Positions 33,673-42,604 of a stretch of DNA of 64,000 nt are shown here, in pieces. Each line of letters begins with the position of its first letter. Position 1 is the stretch's first letter. Both the position numbers and the translations under genes were made by a program. This stretch comes from Mycolicibacterium mageritense (lineage in GTDB: Bacteria; Actinomycetota; Actinomycetes; Mycobacteriales; Mycobacteriaceae). The stretch lies in contig NZ_AP022567.1 in NCBI RefSeq assembly GCF_010727475.1, positions 1,302,001-1,366,000 on the forward strand, in the 5' to 3' direction. The notes under the pieces were generated by a model. It saw nothing but the letters and a program-made list of their open reading frames with translations. It was not told where the DNA came from and made no database searches.

Positions 33673-34710
33673 CTAGCCGGCCGTCACGCTCCGGCCCGCG
33701 CTGTGCAGGTCGTTGCAGGCCTCGACCACGCGCTCGGACATCGAGGCCTCGGCCTTCTTGAGGTAGCTGCGCGGGTCGTACGTCTTCTTGTTGCCCACCT
33801 CGCCGTCAACCTTGAGCACCCCGTCGTAGTTGGTGAACATGTGCGCCGCCACGGGGCGGGTGAACGCGTACTGGGTGTCGGTGTCGACGTTCATCTTCAC
33901 CACGCCGAACTTGAGCGAATCCTCGATCTCAGACTTCAGCGAGCCTGAGCCGCCATGGAAGACGAAATCGAAAGGCTTTGCACCACTGGGCAATCCGAGC
34001 TTCGCCGCAGCCACCCGCTGCCCCTCGGCAAGCACCTCGGGCTTGAGCACCACGTTGCCGGGCTTGTACACGCCGTGCACGTTGCCGAACGTCGCGGCCA
34101 ACAGGTACTTGCCGTGCTCCCCCGCGCCGAGCGCGTCGATGGTCTTCTCGAAATCCTCCGGCGAGGTGTAGAGCTTCTCGTTGATCTCGGCCTCGACGCC
34201 GTCCTCCTCGCCTCCGACCACACCGATCTCGACCTCGAGAATGATCTTGGCGGCCGCGGCGGCCTTCAGCAGTTCCTGGGCAATGGTCAGGTTCTCGTCG
34301 ATGGGGATCGCCGAGCCGTCCCACATGTGCGACTGGAACAGCGGGTTGCGGCCCGCGGCCACACGTTCGGCCGAGATGGCCAGCAGCGGACGCACATAGG
34401 TGTCGAGCTTGTCCTTCGGACAGTGGTCGGTGTGCAGCGCGACCGTGATCGGGTACTTCTCGGCGATCACGTGCGCGAACTCGGCGAGCGCCACGGCGCC
34501 CGTGACCATGTCCTTGACCCCGAGCCCCGAACCGAACTCCGCGCCACCCGTCGAGAACTGGATGATGCCGTCACTGCCCGCATCGGCGAAGCCCTTGATG
34601 GCCGCGTTGATGCTCTCGGACCCGACGCAGTTGATCGCCGGGAACGCAAACGAGTGCTCCTTGGCCCGGCCCAACATCTCGGCATACACCTCAGGGGTGG
34701 CAATCGGCAT
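33673..34710 (-). CDS. fba: Fructose-bisphosphate aldolase, class II
   Basis: Fba (345 residues) splits fructose 1,6-bisphosphate to DHAP and GAP in glycolysis and works in reverse in gluconeogenesis. Zinc and substrate motifs are present: ALHTDHCPKD with the ligand His, GEHGKYLLAATFGNVHGVY and FVFHGGSGS. The start is the ATG at 34710 (MPIATPEVYAEMLGRA), with AAGGGAGAAG as RBS. It equals Rv0363c and is divergent from the DedA gene with 84 bp between. Mycobacteria rely on this enzyme as their main aldolase. Confidence 0.97.
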   Translation of the reverse strand: MPIATPEVYAEMLGRAKEHSFAFPAINCVGSESINAAIKGFADAGSDGIIQFSTGGAEFGSGLGVKDMVTGAVALAEFAHVIAEKYPITVALHTDHCPKDKLDTYVRPLLAISAERVAAGRNPLFQSHMWDGSAIPIDENLTIAQELLKAAAAAKIILEVEIGVVGGEEDGVEAEINEKLYTSPEDFEKTIDALGAGEHGKYLLAATFGNVHGVYKPGNVVLKPEVLAEGQRVAAAKLGLPSGAKPFDFVFHGGSGSLKSEIEDSLKFGVVKMNVDTDTQYAFTRPVAAHMFTNYDGVLKVDGEVGNKKTYDPRSYLKKAEASMSERVVEACNDLHSAGRSVTAG

Positions 34711-34794
34711 GGGCTCTTCTCCCTTCCAGTCCTTTACGGACGTGGATTCTCGCAGGTACGGGCCGGTGACCGGGCACAGGTACCCTTGTGAGTC

Positions 34795-35493
34795 GTGATC
34801 GACACCGCTGTCCCAGAGGTTACGACCAATCTCGCGCTCATGCCGGATTTCATGGATCCGCTGCACCTCATCGGATCCTTCGGCACGTGGGCCCTCGTGG
34901 GCATCCTGGTCGTCGTGTTCGTCGAGTCGGGCGTGCTGTTCCCGATCCTGCCCGGCGACTCGCTGTTGTTCGTCGCGGGCATGCTCGCGGCGGGCACGGC
35001 CGCCGAGGCCAGTGAGGCCTCGCAGGCCAACTTCGAACTCTGGCACCTGCTGGTGTTCATCCCGATCGCCGCGATCCTCGGCGGCCAGGTCGGCTACTTC
35101 GTCGGGCGGACCATCGGCACCTCGATGTTCAAACCCGACGCCCGATTCCTCAAGCAGAAGTACCTCGACGAGGCCCACGCGTTCTTCGAGCAGCGCGGGC
35201 CGTTCGCGATCGTCATCGCGCGCTTCGTGCCGATCGTGCGAACCCTGGCGCCGATCGTCGCGGGCGCGGCCCGCATGCGCTACGCGGTGTTCAGCTTCTA
35301 CAACATCCTCGGTGCCGTGGTCTGGGGCGTCGGCCTGGTGCTGCTGGGCTACTGGCTGGGCAGCTTCGAGATCATCCAGAAACTGCTCGAGCCGATCTTC
35401 ATCCTGATCGTGCTGGCCTCGGTCGCCCCGATGTTCATCGAGTGGTACAAGCGGCGGCGGGCGGCCAAGAAGGCCGCCGAGCCGACCCCTTAG
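34795..35493 (+). CDS. DedA-family membrane protein (Rv0364-like)
   Basis: A 232-residue protein with a GTG start and four to five helices. DedA/SNARE-associated hallmarks are ESGVLFPILPGD near the start and RFVPIVRTLAPIVAG in the middle, with the re-entrant loop between. DedA proteins are proton-driven flippases that recycle undecaprenyl phosphate or phospholipids. It equals Rv0364. Its stop overlaps the convergent luciferase-like gene by 4 bp. Confidence 0.92.
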   Translation: MIDTAVPEVTTNLALMPDFMDPLHLIGSFGTWALVGILVVVFVESGVLFPILPGDSLLFVAGMLAAGTAAEASEASQANFELWHLLVFIPIAAILGGQVGYFVGRTIGTSMFKPDARFLKQKYLDEAHAFFEQRGPFAIVIARFVPIVRTLAPIVAGAARMRYAVFSFYNILGAVVWGVGLVLLGYWLGSFEIIQKLLEPIFILIVLASVAPMFIEWYKRRRAAKKAAEPTP

Positions 35494-36392
35494 CCGAGAC
35501 CGAGCACGGCGGCCAGCTCGGTCAGCGCAGGGCGCGGATCCGCGGTCGGACCCGCTCCGAGCACCTGGACGACCACATGATCGGCACCCGCGTCGAGATG
35601 CGCGGTGACCGCGGCAGCTGCCTGTTCGGCGCCACCCATGCCCACCAGCGCGCGGGCCAGCCGGTCCGAACCCCCACGCACCAGGTCGGACTCGTCGAAG
35701 CCCTGCCGCAACCACGAGTTGCGGTAGTTCGGCAGACCGCTGTAGACCTCCAGATGGCTGTGCGCTCGCGCGAGTTGATCGGCGTCGTCACCACCGATCG
35801 CAACGGCCTGCTCCGACACCACCCAGCGGTCGGGACCGAGGATTTCGCGTGTGGTCTCGGTGTGTGCCGGCGTCACCAGATACGGGTGTGCACCGTCTGC
35901 GTGCGTACCGGAGACTTCGATCATCTTCGGGCCCAGCGCGGCCAACAGCCGTGGCGGGCGCCCGACCCCGGGCTCGACCTGCTCGGGCACCGCAGCCATG
36001 CGGTCGAGGTAGCTGCGCATGGTCGCGAGCGGCTTGTCGTACGTGCCACCGAGACCGCGTTCGACGAGCGGGCCGTGACTCACCCCGAGCCCGAGCACGA
36101 AGCGGCCGGGATACAACGCGGTCAGGGTTCGCGCGCCGGACTCCGCCGCCGACGGAACCCGCACGTGGATGTTGGCGATGCCGGTGCCGACCACCAGGCG
36201 ATCGGTCGCCGCCAGAAACGCTGCCGATTGGGTCAGGGCTTCTTTGCCGACGGTTTCCGGCAGGAACAACGAGCCGTAGCCGAGGGCCTCGACATCTCGC
36301 GCCACCTTCTGGGCTTCCGGCATGGACCAGGTGTCACTGGCCCACCAAACTCCCACGCGGGCAGGGAAGTCGATGTGTGCTCGTGCGGTCAA
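35490..36392 (-). CDS. LLM-class F420-dependent oxidoreductase
   Basis: A 300-residue TIM-barrel flavin/F420 enzyme of the luciferase-like superfamily. Typical stretches are VGVWWASDTWSMPEAQKVAR, VGTGIANIHVRVPSAAESGA, ALYPGRFVLGLGVSH and LLAALGPKMIEVSG, the last two being common to mycobacterial F420 oxidoreductases. The TTG at 36392 overlaps the xdhC stop by 4 bp, so I prefer it to longer starts. Substrate unknown. Paired with XdhC, which is unusual. Confidence 0.85.
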   Translation of the reverse strand: MTARAHIDFPARVGVWWASDTWSMPEAQKVARDVEALGYGSLFLPETVGKEALTQSAAFLAATDRLVVGTGIANIHVRVPSAAESGARTLTALYPGRFVLGLGVSHGPLVERGLGGTYDKPLATMRSYLDRMAAVPEQVEPGVGRPPRLLAALGPKMIEVSGTHADGAHPYLVTPAHTETTREILGPDRWVVSEQAVAIGGDDADQLARAHSHLEVYSGLPNYRNSWLRQGFDESDLVRGGSDRLARALVGMGGAEQAAAAVTAHLDAGADHVVVQVLGAGPTADPRPALTELAAVLGLG

Positions 36393-37549
36393 TGCGCGCT
36401 CCTCGATTCGGTCGGTTTCTGATCGTCGGCATGTTCGTGATGTATCCGTCCACCTGTTTCGGCCAGGCGCCTGCCGGTGCCGCCCCACCGCTGCGCGATG
36501 ATCTCCGCGGCGATCGAGACGGCGGTTTCCTCCGGTGTGCGCGCCCCCAGGTCGAGACCGATCGGGCTCGACAAGCGCCCGATCTCGTCGTCGGTCAGGC
36601 CGGCTTCCCGCAACCGCGCAATCCGGTCGTCGTGCGTCCGCCGCGAGCCCATCGCGCCTATGTAACCGATCGCGGGCAACCGCAGCGCCACCTCGAGCAA
36701 CGGCACATCGAACTTCGGGTCGTGCGTCAGCAGACAAATCACGGTACGACCGTCGATCGCCCCGGCGGCGGCTTGTTGTGCCAGGTACCGGTTCGGCCAT
36801 TCGACGACCACTTCGTCGGCGGTCGGAAACCGCGCCTGCGTGGCGAACACCGGCCTCGCGTCGCACACCGTCACCCGGTAGCCCAGCAGTGAACCCTGTC
36901 TGGCGACCGCCGCGGCGAAGTCGATGGCACCGAACACCAGCATCCGGGGACGCGGCGCGAAACTCGCCACGAACACGTCCATGCCCTCGCCGCGCCGTTC
37001 ACCGTCCGGGCCGAACGTCAGCACGCCGCTTCGGCCCGTGTCGAGCAGGCCACGGGCATCGTCGGTGACGGCGGCGTCGGCCCGCTCGGTGCCGAGCGTG
37101 CCGGTGACCGCATCGGACCGGATCACCAGCCGCCGGCCGACTCGCGCCGGGTCCGGATGCGCGATGACCGTCGCGATCGCCGCAGGCCGGTGTGAGTCGA
37201 TGTCGGCGAGCAGCATCTCCAGTTCGGGAAAAGTCCTCTGAGACACGGCTTCGACGAATACGTCGAGCACGCCGCCGCAGGTGAGCCCGACCGCGAACGC
37301 GTCGTCGTCGCTGACCCCGTAACGCTGCAGCACGGGTGCGCCGTCCGCGACGACCTCGCCCGCCAGCTCGTAGACCGCGCCTTCGACGCAGCCGCCAGAC
37401 ACCGATCCGCTGACCGTTCCGTCCGGTGCCACCACCATCGCGGCGCCGGGCGGGCGTGGCGCCGACCGGAAGGTGCGCACCACTGTCGCGACTCCGGCCG
37501 TGCCGCCGGTGCGCCAGACCTCGATCAAATCGGCCAGCACATCTCTCAC
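36389..37549 (-). CDS. XdhC/CoxI-family protein (Rv0376c-like)
   Basis: A 386-residue protein with a GTG start. XdhC-family proteins insert sulfurated molybdenum cofactor into xanthine dehydrogenase or CO dehydrogenase-like hydroxylases. The N-terminal XdhC/CoxI domain has GTVSGSVSGGCVEGAVYE and the conserved LTCGGVLDVF; the C-terminal Rossmann-like domain (about 215-350) holds FGAIDFAAAVAR and LLTHDPKFDVPLLE, IGYIGAMGSRRT. It equals Rv0376c. In M. tuberculosis the hydroxylase subunits Rv0373c-Rv0375c adjoin it; here none does, so its client enzyme must be elsewhere. Confidence 0.9.
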   Translation of the reverse strand: MRDVLADLIEVWRTGGTAGVATVVRTFRSAPRPPGAAMVVAPDGTVSGSVSGGCVEGAVYELAGEVVADGAPVLQRYGVSDDDAFAVGLTCGGVLDVFVEAVSQRTFPELEMLLADIDSHRPAAIATVIAHPDPARVGRRLVIRSDAVTGTLGTERADAAVTDDARGLLDTGRSGVLTFGPDGERRGEGMDVFVASFAPRPRMLVFGAIDFAAAVARQGSLLGYRVTVCDARPVFATQARFPTADEVVVEWPNRYLAQQAAAGAIDGRTVICLLTHDPKFDVPLLEVALRLPAIGYIGAMGSRRTHDDRIARLREAGLTDDEIGRLSSPIGLDLGARTPEETAVSIAAEIIAQRWGGTGRRLAETGGRIHHEHADDQKPTESRSAH

Positions 37550-37595
37550 GCGTTCAAGGTATCCCGAGACTGTGCGGGTGCTCAGGTTGAGCCCG

Positions 37596-38225
37596 TCAGG
37601 CGCTCGCGCCCCGGTTCACCGCGGGCGACCGCGGGATGAGCGCGTCGTGGATGTACTCCACGAGGACTTCCTTCATGGCGCTGACCGTCATGTTCGGCGT
37701 GCCGGTGAGCACCTGGATCGCCATGCCGTCGGTCAACGCCGACAGTCGGTGCGCGATGGTCTCGGGATCGACGTCGGTACGGAACACCTGCTGACGCTGG
37801 CCGCGCTCGACGACGCGCCTGATGGTTTCGCGCCACCGCTCGTAGTACGCACCGTGGATCGGCCTGAGTTCGGGACGGATCATCGCCTCGGCCCAGAACT
37901 GGATCCACACCGACCACTCTTCGCGCACGGGCCCCACCCGGGGCAACTGCATGTCGATGAGCTTGAGCAACCTTTGATGCGCGTCGTCGATGGCCTTCAG
38001 TTCGACGCTCTGCCTGCTGAACGCATGATCGATCGAGTGCTTGAGGGCCGCGGTCAGGACGTCGTTCTTGCCGGGGAAGTAATAGTGCACGGTCCCGGTG
38101 CTGGTACCGACCACCTGCGCAATGTCCGCGATGCGGACCGCGTGATAACCCCGCTCGGCGATGAGCTGTGCCGCGGCGTCGAGGATCGCGGCTTTCCGGG
38201 AATCGTCGGCATTCTCAGCAGTCAC
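37596..38225 (-). CDS. TetR-family regulator of the adjacent CoA-catabolism operon
   Basis: A 209-residue regulator. I place the start at the GTG at 38225, which has GAAGAGAAG upstream; a TTG at 38261 in the same frame is possible. The HTH is RIADIAQVVGTSTGTVHYYF, about residues 31-50. It is divergent from a six-gene operon for CoA-ester catabolism. Two near-identical palindromes in the gap (38281 and 38445) put one by its own start and one on the operon promoter, so it likely represses both. The ligand is probably an acyl-CoA of that pathway. Confidence 0.9.
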   Translation of the reverse strand: MTAENADDSRKAAILDAAAQLIAERGYHAVRIADIAQVVGTSTGTVHYYFPGKNDVLTAALKHSIDHAFSRQSVELKAIDDAHQRLLKLIDMQLPRVGPVREEWSVWIQFWAEAMIRPELRPIHGAYYERWRETIRRVVERGQRQQVFRTDVDPETIAHRLSALTDGMAIQVLTGTPNMTVSAMKEVLVEYIHDALIPRSPAVNRGASA

Positions 38226-38280
38226 GTCGGTCTTCTCTTCCGGGTTCGCCTGACTCAGCAATCAAACCACAACTTGCAAT

Positions 38281-38296
38281 CTGACGCGTCAGTCAG
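38281..38296. promoter_or_regulatory. TetR operator copy 1 (tetR side)
   Basis: CTGACGCGTCAGTCAG contains the perfect 12-bp palindrome CTGACGCGTCAG. It shares 14 of 16 bases with the copy at 38445 and lies about 55 bp from the tetR start, where it would serve autorepression. Confidence 0.65.
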
Positions 38297-38414
38297 ACGG
38301 CAGGTGGGCGAGCAACCTGGAGGCAACGTTGAGGCTAGAAGGAGATTTGGACACAAACAGCCAGTTCAATGCCACTTTTACAACGACGATATCCTGTGAT
38401 GTGGCTCACAAGTA

Positions 38415-38460
38415 TTGACTGAGGTGTGGGCAGTCACGTTATAACTGATGCATCAGTCAG
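38415..38460 (+). promoter_or_regulatory. Operon promoter with TetR operator copy 2
   Basis: TTGACT (38415-38420) and TATAAC (38440-38445) form a -35/-10 pair with a 19-bp spacer. The perfect 14-bp palindrome ACTGATGCATCAGT (38444-38457) overlaps the -10 end and start point, within CTGATGCATCAGTCAG (38445-38460). Bound repressor would block initiation. Confidence 0.65.
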
Positions 38461-38472
38461 TCGTAAGGAGTC

Positions 38473-39303
38473 ATGGTGGGAGAGCCGTCGACGCGCACAG
38501 CCGGCGCCCTGAGCCCTTCGTTGCACCGCGGCAACGTCGTGTTGATCACGGGCGGGGGCACCGGAATCGGCCGGGCGACCGCGCTGGAATTCGCCCGCTG
38601 CGGCGCCGATATCGTGGTGGCGGGCCGGCGGGCCGAACCGCTCAAGGACACCGTCGCCGAGATCGAGGCCATGGGTGCCCGTGCGCTGGCAGTGCCGACC
38701 GACATCCGCGACGAGGAACAGGTCGCCGAGATGGTCACCCAGACGCTTGATCGGTTCGGCCGCATCGACGTGCTGGTGAACAACGCGGGCGGACAGTTCT
38801 CGGCCCCCGCCGAGGACATCAGCCTCAAGGGTTTTCGGGCCGTGCACCGGCTGGCGGTCGACGGTTCCTGGGCCGTCACCCGCGAGGTCGCGGTGCGCGC
38901 GATGATCCCGCAGCGCAGTGGCGTGATCTTCTTCATGGCATTCTCGCCGCGCCGCGGCATCGCGTCGTTCGTGCACGCGACGTCGGCCCGCGCGGCCCTG
39001 GAGAACCTCGCCAGCGGGCTGTCGCTGGAGTGGAGCAAGTACCGGATCCGCACCATCTGCATCGCCCCCGGCACCATCGCGACGGCCGGCATGGACGCCA
39101 ACTACGCCGAGGACGCCCGGGCCCAGTGGGCCGCGGCGGTCCCGCTCGGACGCCTCGGCACCGCCGAGGACATCTCGCCCACCATCGCCTTCCTCGCCTC
39201 CCCTGCCTCCTCCTACATCACCGGCACCACCGTCGTGATCGACGGCGGTGCCGACGCCTGGGGCAACGCCCAACCCGCTCCGCAATTGAAGGACGACGAA
39301 TGA
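38473..39303 (+). CDS. Short-chain dehydrogenase/reductase, dienoyl-CoA reductase-like
   Basis: A 276-residue NAD(P)-binding protein with AAGGAG as RBS. TGGGTGIG is the cofactor motif and NNAGG(QFSAP) the NAG-type motif. The usual YxxxK is absent: where it should lie the sequence reads SFVHATSARAALENL, so Tyr is replaced. The GGQFSAPAEDIS region and this change resemble 2,4-dienoyl-CoA reductases and peroxisomal trans-enoyl-CoA reductases, which do not all use Tyr. It likely reduces an unsaturated CoA ester. It is the first gene of the operon; its stop overlaps the next start (ATGA). Confidence 0.85.
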   Translation: MVGEPSTRTAGALSPSLHRGNVVLITGGGTGIGRATALEFARCGADIVVAGRRAEPLKDTVAEIEAMGARALAVPTDIRDEEQVAEMVTQTLDRFGRIDVLVNNAGGQFSAPAEDISLKGFRAVHRLAVDGSWAVTREVAVRAMIPQRSGVIFFMAFSPRRGIASFVHATSARAALENLASGLSLEWSKYRIRTICIAPGTIATAGMDANYAEDARAQWAAAVPLGRLGTAEDISPTIAFLASPASSYITGTTVVIDGGADAWGNAQPAPQLKDDE

Positions 39304-41360
39304 ACCGGCCCCTGCCCCGCGATCTCACCGCGCTGTTCGACCCGCGCTCCGTCGCGATCATCGGCGCAAGCAACGACGAGACCAAATACGGCAACTGGCT
39401 CAGCGTGCAGGCGCTCCGCATGCCCGGCGACCGGGCTCTGCATCTGGTGAACCGGCGCGGTGAGCCCGTGCTGGGCCGGCAGACCGTGACAGCGCTCGCC
39501 GAGGTGTCCGATCCGGTCGACCTCGTCGCCGTTGCGGTCCCGGCTGCCGGTTTCGAGCAGGCCGTCGAAGACGCCCTGGCCGCGGGAGCCCGCGCAATCG
39601 TCGGTGTCACAGCGGGTTTCGCCGAGCTCGGCGCCGAAGGCCGGGTGCTGCAGGAACGCATCGTCAAGCGGGTCCGCGACGCGGGCGCGCTGCTGCTGGG
39701 CCCGAACTGTCTCGGCGTGCTGGACTCCACGACCCAGCTGTACCTCGCGTCGAACCCGATGCCGGCCGGACGCGTCGCACTACTGTCCCAGAGCGGCAAC
39801 ATGGCGCTGGAGCTGTCCGGGTTCCTGGCCGCGCGCGGTCACGGCTTCTCGCGCTTCGTATCCCTCGGCAACCAGGCAGATCTCGGCGTCGCCGACGTCA
39901 TCCGCTCGTGCGCGGCGCACACCGGCACCGATGTGATCGCGGTGTACTGCGAGGACTTCGGCGACGGCCGCGCGTTCGTGGCGGCCGCCGCGGAAGCCGC
40001 CGCGGTGGGCAAGCCCGTGCTGCTGCTCACCGTCGGAGGCAGCGAAGCCTCCGTCCGCGGCGCCCAATCCCACACCGGCGCACTGACTTCCGACAGCGCC
40101 GTGATCGCCGCCGCGTGCCGCGCCGCGGGTGTCCGCCGGGTGCACTCCCCGCGTGAACTCGCCGACGCCGCGGCCGCACTGCTGAGCTTCGGGCCCACCG
40201 GGGTTCGGCGCGTCGGCGTGGTCGCCGACGGTGGTGGTCACGCCGGCGTCGGTTCGGACATCGTCGAGGCCGCGGGCCTGAGTGTGCCCGAGTTCGACGC
40301 CTCGGTGAGTGCCGCGCTGCGTGCCCTGCTGCCACCGTCGGCGGCCGTGACCAACCCGGTCGATCTGGCCGGGGCAGGCGAACAGGACATCACGTCGTTC
40401 GCCAAGGTGCTCGAGACGACGCTGTCCAACGAACACCTCGATGCCGTGCTGATCACCGGATACTTCGGCGGCTACGGGGGTTACGGCGACACGCTGGCCG
40501 CCCGCGAGATCGAGACCGCCCATGAGATGACGCGCATCGCCAAAGCCCACGGCAAGCCCGTCGTGGTGCACACCATGCACCACGGCAGCGAGGCCGCGCG
40601 GGTACTGGCCGAATCCGGTCTTCCGGTGTTCGCCGCGGTCGAGGACGCCGCCCGGACCCTGGCCGTATTCGGTGACGGGAAGACCCCGCCCCCGGTGCCG
40701 CAGCTCGCCGAAACCGCCGAGCGGGCAGCCGAATCCGACAGTTACTGGGAGGCTCGAGAGCTGTTCCGCGCGGCCGGGCTGAGCTTCCCCGGCGCGGCAC
40801 TGGTGGAATCGGCCGACGCCGCCGCCGACGCCGCGGCACGCATCGGATATCCCGTCGTCGTGAAAGCCATGGGCCTGCTGCACAAGTCGGACTCCGGCGG
40901 CGTCGCGCTCGGCCTGGCCGACGAGGACCAACTCCGAGCCGCGGTGCTGGACATGCAGGAGCGCCTGCAACCGCCGGGATTCTGCGTGGAGGCGATGGCC
41001 GATCTGCGCGACGGCGTGGAACTCATCGTCGGCGTGCAGAGCGATCCGCGGTTCGGCCCGGTCGCCATGGTGGGCCTCGGCGGCATCTTCACCGAGGTGC
41101 TCAAGGACGTCGCGTTCGCGCTGGCTCCCGTCGACCAGGCGACCGCCCGCGACATGCTCGACGGCCTGCGCGCGGCTGCCCTGCTGCACGGCGTCCGCGG
41201 CCGCCCGCCCGTGGATCTGGATGCGGCAGCGGCCGCGATCGCGGCGGTCACCTCGGTGGCCGCGCACCATCCCGAGATCACCGAGCTCGAGGTCAACCCG
41301 CTGCTGGCCACGCCGACCGGCGCGCTGGGCCTCGACGCCCGCATCGTCCTGAACCCCTGA
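39300..41360 (+). CDS. Acyl-CoA synthetase, ADP-forming type (acetate-CoA ligase family)
   Basis: A 686-residue fusion of the alpha and beta parts of NDP-forming acyl-CoA synthetase. Order: CoA-binding Rossmann domain (residues about 10-135, DPRSVAIIGASND), succinyl-CoA-ligase-like domains (about 150-455) with SHTGALTSD holding the candidate phospho-His, and a C-terminal ATP-grasp domain (about 480-686, YPVVVKAMGLLHKSDSGGV). It activates a carboxylic acid to its CoA ester with ATP giving ADP and phosphate, reversibly. Start is fixed by the 4-bp overlap with the SDR gene. Use of this type in place of an AMP-forming FadD is a notable trait of the operon. Confidence 0.9.
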   Translation: MNRPLPRDLTALFDPRSVAIIGASNDETKYGNWLSVQALRMPGDRALHLVNRRGEPVLGRQTVTALAEVSDPVDLVAVAVPAAGFEQAVEDALAAGARAIVGVTAGFAELGAEGRVLQERIVKRVRDAGALLLGPNCLGVLDSTTQLYLASNPMPAGRVALLSQSGNMALELSGFLAARGHGFSRFVSLGNQADLGVADVIRSCAAHTGTDVIAVYCEDFGDGRAFVAAAAEAAAVGKPVLLLTVGGSEASVRGAQSHTGALTSDSAVIAAACRAAGVRRVHSPRELADAAAALLSFGPTGVRRVGVVADGGGHAGVGSDIVEAAGLSVPEFDASVSAALRALLPPSAAVTNPVDLAGAGEQDITSFAKVLETTLSNEHLDAVLITGYFGGYGGYGDTLAAREIETAHEMTRIAKAHGKPVVVHTMHHGSEAARVLAESGLPVFAAVEDAARTLAVFGDGKTPPPVPQLAETAERAAESDSYWEARELFRAAGLSFPGAALVESADAAADAAARIGYPVVVKAMGLLHKSDSGGVALGLADEDQLRAAVLDMQERLQPPGFCVEAMADLRDGVELIVGVQSDPRFGPVAMVGLGGIFTEVLKDVAFALAPVDQATARDMLDGLRAAALLHGVRGRPPVDLDAAAAAIAAVTSVAAHHPEITELEVNPLLATPTGALGLDARIVLNP

Positions 41361-41400
41361 TACCCCCGCGACCCACAGTTACGAAAGGAAGCATCCCACA

Positions 41401-42600
41401 ATGGAATTCGCATACACCCCACGGCTGGCCGAACTCAAGGAACGCGCCCGCGCGCTGACCGAGAAGATCATCCCGTTCGAGCTCGAATGCGAGCACAACA
41501 ACGGGCTGTCCGCCGAGTCACACGCCGTCATCAAGGCCGCGGTGCTCGACGCCGGACTGCAGGCCATCAACACCCCCGTGGAGTTCGGCGGCGCGGGCCT
41601 GAGCGTGCTGGAGCAGGTCGTCGTGCAGGACGAGCTGGGCAAGCTGACCAACGCGCTGTGGGACGCGGTGTGGCGGCCGGCCAATCCGCTGGCGCACGCC
41701 ACGCCCGAACAGCGTGAGCGCTACCTGATCCCGGGTGCCCGCGGTGACCGCCGCGACGCCGTGGCCATCTCGGAGGCCGATGCCGGCTCCGACTTCTCCG
41801 CGGCCAAGACCACCGCGACGCCGGACGGCAACGGAGGCTACCGCATCAACGGCGAAAAGTGGTTCGTCACCGTCGGTGACGTCGCGGACTACCTGATCGT
41901 GCTGGCCTACGTGCAGCCCGACAACGCCCCGACGATGTTTCTGATCGACGTGCCGAGTCCCGGCGTGAGCATCACCAACGTGCCTCGCTTCACGCACACC
42001 TTCGTCTACGAGCACCCCGAGTTCACCTTCAAGGACGTCAAGGTCGGTCCGGAGGCGGTACTCGGCGGCATCGGCCAAGGCCTGGAGCTCACCCGCGACT
42101 GGTTCACCGAGGAGCGCCTGATGATCGGGGCCCGGACTATCGGTGCGGCCGAACGCGCACTGACGCTGGCCGTCGACTGGGCCCGCGAGCGCGTCCAGGG
42201 CGGCGACACGCTGATCAACCGCCAGCTGATCCAGGGCATGATCGCCGACTCGGTCGTCGACATCGCCACCAACCGGGCCCTGACCCACCAGGTCGCGTGG
42301 GAGTTCGACCAGGCCGACCCGAACGACGCCGACCAGCGGAAGACGTTGCACGCCAAGGCCGCAACAGTCAAACTGGCCGCCTCCGAGGCATCCAACCGCG
42401 TCGCCGACCGGGCCGTGCAGATCTTCGGCGGTCGCGGCTACATCCGCGACTACCCGGTCGAGCGGCTGTGGCGCGAGCTGCGGGTCGACCGGATCTGGGA
42501 AGGCACCTCCGAGATCCAGCGCCTGGTCATCGCGAACGAGACCAACAAGCGCGGCCTCGAGAAGCTGTTGTCCTTCCCCTACGCCACGGACGGGAAGTAA
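41401..42600 (+). CDS. Acyl-CoA dehydrogenase
   Basis: A 399-residue FAD enzyme introducing an alpha-beta double bond in an acyl-CoA. FAD/substrate motifs are AISEADAGSDFSAAKT and INGEKWFVT; the candidate catalytic Glu lies in RIWEGTSEIQRLVI near the C-terminus, as in short/medium-chain enzymes. An RBS GAAAGGAAG precedes the ATG. It is the third gene of the TetR operon, 40 bp after the synthetase and 4 bp before the hydratase. Confidence 0.94.
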   Translation: MEFAYTPRLAELKERARALTEKIIPFELECEHNNGLSAESHAVIKAAVLDAGLQAINTPVEFGGAGLSVLEQVVVQDELGKLTNALWDAVWRPANPLAHATPEQRERYLIPGARGDRRDAVAISEADAGSDFSAAKTTATPDGNGGYRINGEKWFVTVGDVADYLIVLAYVQPDNAPTMFLIDVPSPGVSITNVPRFTHTFVYEHPEFTFKDVKVGPEAVLGGIGQGLELTRDWFTEERLMIGARTIGAAERALTLAVDWARERVQGGDTLINRQLIQGMIADSVVDIATNRALTHQVAWEFDQADPNDADQRKTLHAKAATVKLAASEASNRVADRAVQIFGGRGYIRDYPVERLWRELRVDRIWEGTSEIQRLVIANETNKRGLEKLLSFPYATDGK

Positions 42601-42604
42601 GACG

